This document shows positions 59,389 to 64,000 of a DNA stretch of 64,000 bases, piece by piece. The DNA lies in assembly GCA_900544795.1 (NCBI GenBank), contig UQWM01000001.1:149532-213531 (forward strand). Reading direction: 5' to 3'. The notes beneath the pieces were generated by a model. It was given only the letters and a program-made list of their open reading frames with translations. It searched no databases and was not told where the DNA came from. Origin of the DNA: an uncultured Phascolarctobacterium sp. Its GTDB lineage: Bacteria; Bacillota; Negativicutes; Acidaminococcales; Acidaminococcaceae. A program made the position numbers and the translations under genes. The number at the start of each line of letters is the position of its first letter. Positions within the stretch are counted from its first letter, which is position 1.

Positions 59389-59883
59389 TCAATAATAATC
59401 TAATTCACGCTCGAAAATCACGCCGGTAGCCGGGTTGAACTTCAATTCGCCTTTAAATTTAACGGTAGTAAATTCGGCTTCATAATAGGAATTGTTGCCG
59501 TCTTTATCCACGCTGACTACGATGTTTTTGGCATCAGGATAAGCTGCCAATACAAATTTTTCGATATCAGCAGGAGTTTTATTGATGATAGTGCTGCCTT
59601 TGATAAAGGTAGCGCCCTTAACGTCGATCTCTTTCACCTTAGAGGTAGCTGTAGCTACTTTTACATAATAATATTCCAGCGTGTCCGGGTCCTGGAAGGT
59701 GATCAGGCTTTCGTCCCCTTTGGTGTCATAGCCAAGCATGTTGCAGGATGCCGGTATTTCTGCTTTGGCAGCCTCAATAGCGGCCTTGCTTTGGTATATA
59801 GGGCTGGGTGCGGCCAGAGCCAGTGCACCTATACTCAAAGCTGCTAAAGCGATCAATACAGAAAACAGATTTTTCAATTTCAT
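59389..59883 (-). CDS. Exported PepSY-like protein
   Basis: 164 residues with a signal peptide (LFSVLIALAALSIGALALAAP). The mature part shows an alpha-beta pattern like PepSY/YpeB domains (KTPADIEKFVLAAYPDAKNIVVSVDKDGNNSYYEAEFTT, then KGELKFNPATGVIFERE). PepSY proteins often inhibit proteases or bind metals; no function assigned. AAGGAAGTG precedes the ATG. Single gene with its own terminator. The gap 59884-60145 upstream is AT-rich and holds only a promoter-like stretch and the next terminator. Confidence 0.75.
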   Translation of the reverse strand: MKLKNLFSVLIALAALSIGALALAAPSPIYQSKAAIEAAKAEIPASCNMLGYDTKGDESLITFQDPDTLEYYYVKVATATSKVKEIDVKGATFIKGSTIINKTPADIEKFVLAAYPDAKNIVVSVDKDGNNSYYEAEFTTVKFKGELKFNPATGVIFERELDYY

Positions 59884-60095
59884 CTTAATTCACTTCCTTA
59901 ATTTATTTTTAGCATTACTGCTTCTATAACCATCATACCTAAATTTTTTGTTCTTTTCAACTATATGCTATCTATCATTTGCTTTTATTAATTTAATAAA
60001 GCATATTTTATTTATTCTGCGCCCTTCATTTTGTAGAGTTTATTTAATTTATGCTAAAATTCATATCACCATTGCCTTTGCAGCAGACCAAGTAA

Positions 60096-60127
60096 AAAAT
60101 CCCCCAGCTTTATGGCCGGGGGATTTT
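60096..60127 (-). terminator. Intrinsic terminator of the small membrane protein gene
   Basis: AAAATCCCCC / GGGGGATTTT with an 11-base loop; T-run on the minus strand. Confidence 0.78.
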
Positions 60128-60145
60128 AACGTACTTACCGCACTA

Positions 60146-60391
60146 TCATTCTGTCGGGGCTTTTGCTTTAGCTTCCGCCTCATCGGCGCAGGCGTCTTCC
60201 TTAAAAAAATATTTCATCACGCCGCCTACAAGGCCCTGTACCAATAAAAATTTATATTCGTTTTCGATCCGTTTTACTTCCCGCTGCAGCTCGCGTTTTA
60301 AAAACCAAAACGACAAGCCCACGCCCAGCATGGCACCGAATAACGCTCCGAAAAATGCGATCCAGATCGCAGGTATCGAAATATTGATCAT
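60146..60391 (-). CDS. Small membrane protein of unknown function
   Basis: 81 residues. One N-terminal transmembrane helix with a GxxxG-like face (FFGALFGAMLGVGLSFWF), a basic amphipathic helix (LKRELQREVKRIENEYKF) and an acidic end (CADEAEAKAKAPTE). No family recognised. A GGCGGTG ribosome-like site precedes the ATG. Divergent from purC. Confidence 0.6.
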   Translation of the reverse strand: MINISIPAIWIAFFGALFGAMLGVGLSFWFLKRELQREVKRIENEYKFLLVQGLVGGVMKYFFKEDACADEAEAKAKAPTE

Positions 60392-60482
60392 TTATCACAC
60401 CGCCTATCTGTTTTCCTTGGTTTCAAAATATCACATTCAGCTTAGCCTGTCAATCAAAAGACTTTTGGCGCGCTTATTTTTC

Positions 60483-60512
60483 TTGCAAGCAAGCGGTCAA
60501 ATATTATATAAT
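60483..60512 (+). promoter_or_regulatory. Promoter of purC
   Basis: TTGCAA (60483-60488), 18 bases, TATAAT (60507-60512). I see no purine riboswitch in the short leader. Confidence 0.6.
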
Positions 60513-60557
60513 ATTAGAACAGTTCCAATACTTTTAAAAGTGAAAGGGTTGTTACCA

Positions 60558-61241
60558 ATGGAAAAAATTTACGAAGGTAAAACTAAAACAGTATATTCTC
60601 TGGAAAACGGCAACGTTCTCTTGAAATTCAAAGACGACTGCACCGGCAAAGACGGCGTTTTTGATCCGGGCGAAAACAGCATCGGCCTGACTATCGACGG
60701 TGTCGGCAAAGCCAACCTCGAAACCTCGATCCACTTCTTTGAGATCCTCAAAAAAGAAGGCATCAAAACCCACTATGTCAGCGCTGATATCGACAACGCT
60801 ACTATGGAAGTCCTGCCTGCTAAAGTATTCGGTAAAGGCCTTGAAGTCATCTGCCGTTTAAAAGCAACAGGCAGCTTTATCCGCCGCTATGGCGACTATA
60901 TTGCCGACGGCACCGTTTTAGAGGGCGGTTATGTTGAAACCACTTTAAAAGACGATGATAAAGGCGACCCGCTGATCACTTCCGAAGGCTTGGCAGCTCT
61001 TGGCATCATGAGCCAGGAAATGTTTAACAGCATGAAAGAACAGACCCTGAAGATCACCAAGATCGTCGCAGCTGACATGGCTAAAATGGGCCTGGACCTG
61101 TATGACATCAAATTTGAATTTGGCTACAATAACGATGAAGTTATCCTGATCGACGAGATCGCCAGCGGCAATATGCGCGTTTATAAAGACGGCAAATATG
61201 TTGATCCTATCGCGCTGACCTCGATCATTCTGGGCAAATAA
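60558..61241 (+). CDS. purC: Phosphoribosylaminoimidazole-succinocarboxamide synthase
   Basis: 227 residues. SAICAR synthetase signatures: KIYEGKTKTVYSLENGN at the start, LEVICRLKATGSFIRRYG, the DEIASGNMRVYKDGKYVDP end and LYDIKFEFG. It condenses CAIR with aspartate using ATP in de novo purine synthesis. The ATG at 60558 gives the normal length and has AAAGGG upstream; the longer open frame in front is non-coding promoter sequence. It is alone here, not within a pur cluster. Confidence 0.96.
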   Translation: MEKIYEGKTKTVYSLENGNVLLKFKDDCTGKDGVFDPGENSIGLTIDGVGKANLETSIHFFEILKKEGIKTHYVSADIDNATMEVLPAKVFGKGLEVICRLKATGSFIRRYGDYIADGTVLEGGYVETTLKDDDKGDPLITSEGLAALGIMSQEMFNSMKEQTLKITKIVAADMAKMGLDLYDIKFEFGYNNDEVILIDEIASGNMRVYKDGKYVDPIALTSIILGK

Positions 61242-61256
61242 AAACAAATATTTTTT

Positions 61257-61285
61257 AAGGCACAGTTTTTACTGTGCCTTTTTTA
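61257..61285 (+). terminator. Intrinsic terminator of purC
   Basis: AAGGCACAGT / ACTGTGCCTT with TTTT loop and a T-run. Confidence 0.85.
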
Positions 61286-61304
61286 CATTTTGGCGCTGAT
61301 AATA

Positions 61305-61348
61305 TGCTATAATTAAATTTAAGCCCTTGGTAGGTGCTTAAATTTTTT
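61305..61348 (+). promoter_or_regulatory. Promoter and terminator-like 5' hairpin of the M20 gene
   Basis: Extended -10 TGCTATAAT (61305-61313) followed by AAATTTAAGC (61315-61324) and its exact complement GCTTAAATTT (61336-61345), then more T. The hairpin begins near the transcription start and has terminator form, 18 bases before the ATG. Confidence 0.5.
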
Positions 61349-61366
61349 GTAAAGGAACGATGAAGT

Positions 61367-62470
61367 ATGACCAAATTAGATCCACGCAATATTTATGACG
61401 ACTTACACCAGATTCCCGAACTGGGTTTTGAAGAATTCAAAACATCCGCTTATCTGGCAGATAAATTAGAAGAGCTTGGCTACAAGGTGACCCGCAACAT
61501 CGGCGGCACCGGTGTTATCGGCGAAATCAAAGGCGCCGAATCCGGCCCCGTAATGATGGTACGCGCCGACATGGATGCCCTGCCCTTTTTGATCGACGGC
61601 GAAACGAAACGTATCCACGCCTGCGGCCACGACGCCCATTCCGCAATGCTGCTCGCCGCTGCGGCTGAATTGGTAGGCAAAGTAAAACGCGGCACGCTGC
61701 GTATTTTGTTCCAGCAGGGTGAAGAAACCTTAAAAGGCGCTTTAGCCATCATCGACGCCGGCTATGTCAAAGACGTCGATATCGCCCTCGGCCTGCATAT
61801 CCGCCCTATCCAGGACATCGCCTACGGTGAAATGTCCCCGGCCGTGCGTCATGCGTCCAGCACCTTCGTCAATATCACTATCAACGGACTGTCCAGCCAC
61901 GGCGCCCGGCCGCATCTGGGCGTCAACGCTATTGAAGCGGCTGCTGTTGCTATCAATGCCATCACCGCTATCAAAATCAACCCCATCGTACCCTGGTCCT
62001 GCAAAGTTACCGGCATCCAGGGCGGCGGCGTAGCCCCCAACATCATTCCCGACAAAGTTGAAATGATAGTTGATGCCCGCGCCCAAACCAACGAAGCTAT
62101 GATCGAGTTGCTGGAAAAACTGCGCCGTGCCGTAACTAACGCAGCCGCAGCCGTCGGCGCAACTGCCGAAATCAGCACTCCCGGCGGCGTTATCCCCGCT
62201 GCCGAGCTGGACGACGAACTGACTGCCGAAGTAGCCCAGTGCATCGAAGAAGTAGTTGGCAAAGAACTGCTGGCCAAAGAACTGGTCAACCCCGGCGGCG
62301 AAGATTTCCACTACTTCGTCAATAAATACCCCCATATCAAAGCTGCTTACTTCGGTGTCGGCGCAGCCGCCACACCGGGCCTGCATCACAAGGATATGCA
62401 GCTTAACAAAGAGGCCCTGCCCAGCGGCACCGCCGTCCTTGTTAAAATGGTAGAACGTAAATTAGGCTGA
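61367..62470 (+). CDS. M20 family metallo-amidohydrolase
   Basis: 367 residues. M20D-type signatures: the metal-site region MVRADMDALP and HACGHDAHSAMLLAAA, catalytic QQGEETLKGA, the dimerisation-domain SSHGARPHLGVNAIEA, and the C-terminal HHKD. Such enzymes deacylate N-acyl amino acids (hippurate, indole-acetyl amino acids, N-acetyl-diaminopimelate); substrate unknown. AAAGGAACG precedes the ATG. Single-gene unit between two terminators. Confidence 0.92.
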   Translation: MTKLDPRNIYDDLHQIPELGFEEFKTSAYLADKLEELGYKVTRNIGGTGVIGEIKGAESGPVMMVRADMDALPFLIDGETKRIHACGHDAHSAMLLAAAAELVGKVKRGTLRILFQQGEETLKGALAIIDAGYVKDVDIALGLHIRPIQDIAYGEMSPAVRHASSTFVNITINGLSSHGARPHLGVNAIEAAAVAINAITAIKINPIVPWSCKVTGIQGGGVAPNIIPDKVEMIVDARAQTNEAMIELLEKLRRAVTNAAAAVGATAEISTPGGVIPAAELDDELTAEVAQCIEEVVGKELLAKELVNPGGEDFHYFVNKYPHIKAAYFGVGAAATPGLHHKDMQLNKEALPSGTAVLVKMVERKLG

Positions 62471-62483
62471 AAATAAAATAGCT

Positions 62484-62520
62484 AAAGACGTTGTTTCGTA
62501 AAGAAACAACGTCTTTTTTA
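62484..62520 (+). terminator. Intrinsic terminator of the M20 gene
   Basis: AAAGACGTTGTTTC / GAAACAACGTCTTT, 14-bp stem, then T-run. Confidence 0.88.
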
Positions 62521-62671
62521 TTTTTAGCGGCCCCAACCTCCAAACTCCTCTTAACCGTCAGTCCACAACATCCCTTGTCTTTAATACTATTATAGTTTTC
62601 GCACCATGACACTGGTCAGCTTTTGTAAACATTACGCTACAAGACCTTAAAACATCCTTATTCAGCACGAT

Positions 62672-62702
62672 TTGTCTTGCGGGGGGGCAGAAGTGGTACA
62701 AT
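62672..62702 (+). promoter_or_regulatory. Promoter of the second autotransporter with a G7 tract in the spacer
   Basis: TTGTCT (62672-62677) and an extended -10 TGGTACAAT ending at 62702 are separated by 19 bases, of which seven are consecutive G (62681-62687). Loss of two G would give the optimal 17-base spacing. Confidence 0.5.
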
Positions 62703-62758
62703 GTTTTATAGTTGTAAGAAATATTTATAAACGTCCATCTTAAAGGGGAGTAACTATT

Positions 62759-64000
62759 ATGAATAAAAACCTTAGTAAAGTAATATTGGCCTCGCTGCTG
62801 GGCGGCAGCCTGGTTGGCAACACCCTGTATGCTAACACGGCCCTGGCAGCCGATAAAAACGACCAAACTTTGATCGTTGACTCTAGCGTCAGCGGCCAAC
62901 AGATCGCCGGACAGGCTACCGATCCAGGCAATGCCAACAACAATACTCTCATCATCACCGGCACAGGTGAACTGAACAGCACGGCTATCGGAGGTAGTGC
63001 AATCAACGGTAATGCCAACGGCAACAAAGTCATCGTTAAACCCGGCGGCACGATAAACAACTCCGGAATCTTCGGCGGCTCGGTTGATGGTGATGGCAAC
63101 GCCCACGGCAACATTGTTAATGTTGATGGCGGCGTAATAAGCGATACGATCTATGGCGGCTCGGTTGGTGGTGATGGTAACGCCCACGGCAACATGATCA
63201 ACATCAACGACAGTGAGGTATATCTCTGCGTCTACGGTGGCTGGATAAACAATAGCGGCAACGCTAACGATAATACCATCATTATCAACAAAAGCACTAT
63301 AGAAAATACGGTAGCAGGCGGTTTGGCTGATACTGCCAACAAAAATACTGTAACTATCACTGATAGTACTATTAACGGCGATGTAGAAGGCGGCTATAAC
63401 GAATACTCTGGTGATTCCATCAACAATACGATCACTATTATCGGCGACGTCCGCTTTGCCAACACTTCTGGGCTTTACGGCGGCTACGACGCCGACTCCA
63501 ACGGCGGCGACGCTTTTTCTGGTAACACCTTAAACATTGCCAGTGCCGGGCTGAGCCTGGGCAATGTGGCTAATTTTGAAAACTACAACTTTTACCTGAC
63601 CGATGCCAATATCAATAATGCAGCTGCGGTGCTGAACTTGCAGGCAAGCAGCAACACCAATTTGGACAAAGCAAAGATCAATGCCACTTTGAGCGGTGAA
63701 GCCCGCGCCTTAAACGTTGGCGACACAGTAAAGCTGCTGCACAACAGCAATGGTTTCAGCACCAATGACACCACTACCGGTACCACCCTGCAGCAGGGCT
63801 TCAGCCTTATTTACGGCGTTGAGCTTGATACCACCAGCACTGACAGCGTAGGTTTAAAGGTCACCGAGGGCGGTCGGGCTACGGAAGCAAGCAAATCGCC
63901 CAGTGAAACCCGCCTGGCAACTGTGGGCTTTTTAAACAGCGGTATCGATAACTTTACCGATAAGGGCATCGCCAATGCCGTCGCTGTGGCAAGCAGTGAC
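62759..64000 (+). CDS. Autotransporter-like surface protein, N-terminal part (runs off the edge)
   Basis: 414 codons up to the right edge without a stop. ATG at 62759 with AAGGGGAG upstream and a signal peptide (MNKNLSKVILASLLGGSLVG, cleavage near ALAAD at about 31). The passenger is rich in Asn, Gly and Thr with repeating units of the kind IFGGSVDGDGNAHGN, NTVTITDSTINGDVEGGY, an extended beta-solenoid. The last 80 visible residues lose the repeats (TRLATVGFLNSGIDNFTDKG), resembling the linker before an autotransporter barrel; the barrel itself is outside the window. Cys appears once only. No enzyme motif seen. Confidence 0.8.
   Translation, partial: MNKNLSKVILASLLGGSLVGNTLYANTALAADKNDQTLIVDSSVSGQQIAGQATDPGNANNNTLIITGTGELNSTAIGGSAINGNANGNKVIVKPGGTINNSGIFGGSVDGDGNAHGNIVNVDGGVISDTIYGGSVGGDGNAHGNMININDSEVYLCVYGGWINNSGNANDNTIIINKSTIENTVAGGLADTANKNTVTITDSTINGDVEGGYNEYSGDSINNTITIIGDVRFANTSGLYGGYDADSNGGDAFSGNTLNIASAGLSLGNVANFENYNFYLTDANINNAAAVLNLQASSNTNLDKAKINATLSGEARALNVGDTVKLLHNSNGFSTNDTTTGTTLQQGFSLIYGVELDTTSTDSVGLKVTEGGRATEASKSPSETRLATVGFLNSGIDNFTDKGIANAVAVASSD
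63068..63229 (+). repeat. Two 81-bp tandem units in the autotransporter passenger
   Basis: The units beginning at 63068 and 63149 share the frame and most bases through their first two thirds (GGCGGCTCGGTTG.TGGTGATGG and AACGCCCACGGCAAC), encoding two successive FGGSV-type solenoid turns. Confidence 0.6.

Noticed and set aside
62558..63187. Long minus-strand open frame opposite the second autotransporter
   Set aside because: It is the shadow of the repetitive GGC/AAC-rich plus-strand gene, which has a ribosome site and a signal peptide; the minus frame has neither.
63068..63229. Possible CRISPR-like repeat
   Set aside because: Only two units, in frame within a coding sequence, with no spacers.

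Overview
The window looks like a chromosomal stretch of an anaerobic, diderm member of the Firmicutes, most likely class Negativicutes. Firmicute-style genes with strong AGGAGG ribosome sites (DUF1659/DUF2922/YvrJ, FtsW-class B PBP, korDABC, Rnf in the order C-D-G-E-A-B, fhs/folD) sit beside outer-membrane genes (two autotransporters, a TonB-dependent receptor). Family-level placement (e.g. Acidaminococcaceae) is only a guess. Genes are dense on both strands and usually end in strong intrinsic terminators. I see no insertion sequence, CRISPR array, rRNA or integrase; one tRNA gene (Gly, CCC) is present.

Layout. 1-7.1 kb (minus): start of a UvrD/PcrA helicase, a NUDIX hydrolase with a tiny overlapping upstream ORF, a large autotransporter and a MalT-type LuxR regulator. 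7.3-9.1 kb (plus): cold-shock protein with a hairpin leader, TtcA-like tRNA thiolase, DUF805 protein. 9.1-10.6 kb (minus): a compact cassette of amidase, DUF1659, DUF2922 and YvrJ behind a leader that looks like an attenuator. 10.8-24.8 kb: methionine aminopeptidase, DedA, threonine aldolase, a c-di-GMP response regulator, AlaX editing protein, HAD phosphatase, a TetR/hybrid-kinase pair, the 2-oxoacid:ferredoxin oxidoreductase operon korDABC and a pentapeptide protein. 25-36 kb: a second hybrid kinase, then vanZ/folD/fhs and trmB/ftsW/PBP operons. 36-41.7 kb: TonB receptor, an AcoR-like regulator without the GAFTGA loop, an NlpC/P60 hydrolase and a radical SAM protein. 42.2-50.2 kb: the Rnf operon followed by apbE, a NusG-II protein, a Gx transporter and a lipoprotein adaptor. 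50.3-62.5 kb: a K+ channel, nucleoid-associated protein, AI-2E transporter, damaged hydrolase, tRNA-Gly, a DUF362-tatA-tatC operon, DUF554, purC and an M20 amidohydrolase. The right edge cuts a second autotransporter.

How it fits together. KorDABC would reduce ferredoxin; Rnf would re-oxidise it with NAD+ and pump ions; ApbE next to Rnf would attach FMN to RnfD and RnfG. Fhs and FolD form a one-carbon module. The Tat operon carries its own apparent substrate.

Points most worth a second look: (1) the amidase/DUF1659/DUF2922/YvrJ cassette and its leader with nested inverted repeats and a possible 11-residue leader peptide; (2) a G7 tract inside the promoter spacer of the second autotransporter, a possible phase-variation switch; (3) single-base frame breaks in both hybrid kinases; (4) two in-frame stops in the signal peptide of an alpha/beta hydrolase; (5) the GAFTGA-less regulator; (6) a 541-bp structured gap before rnfC.
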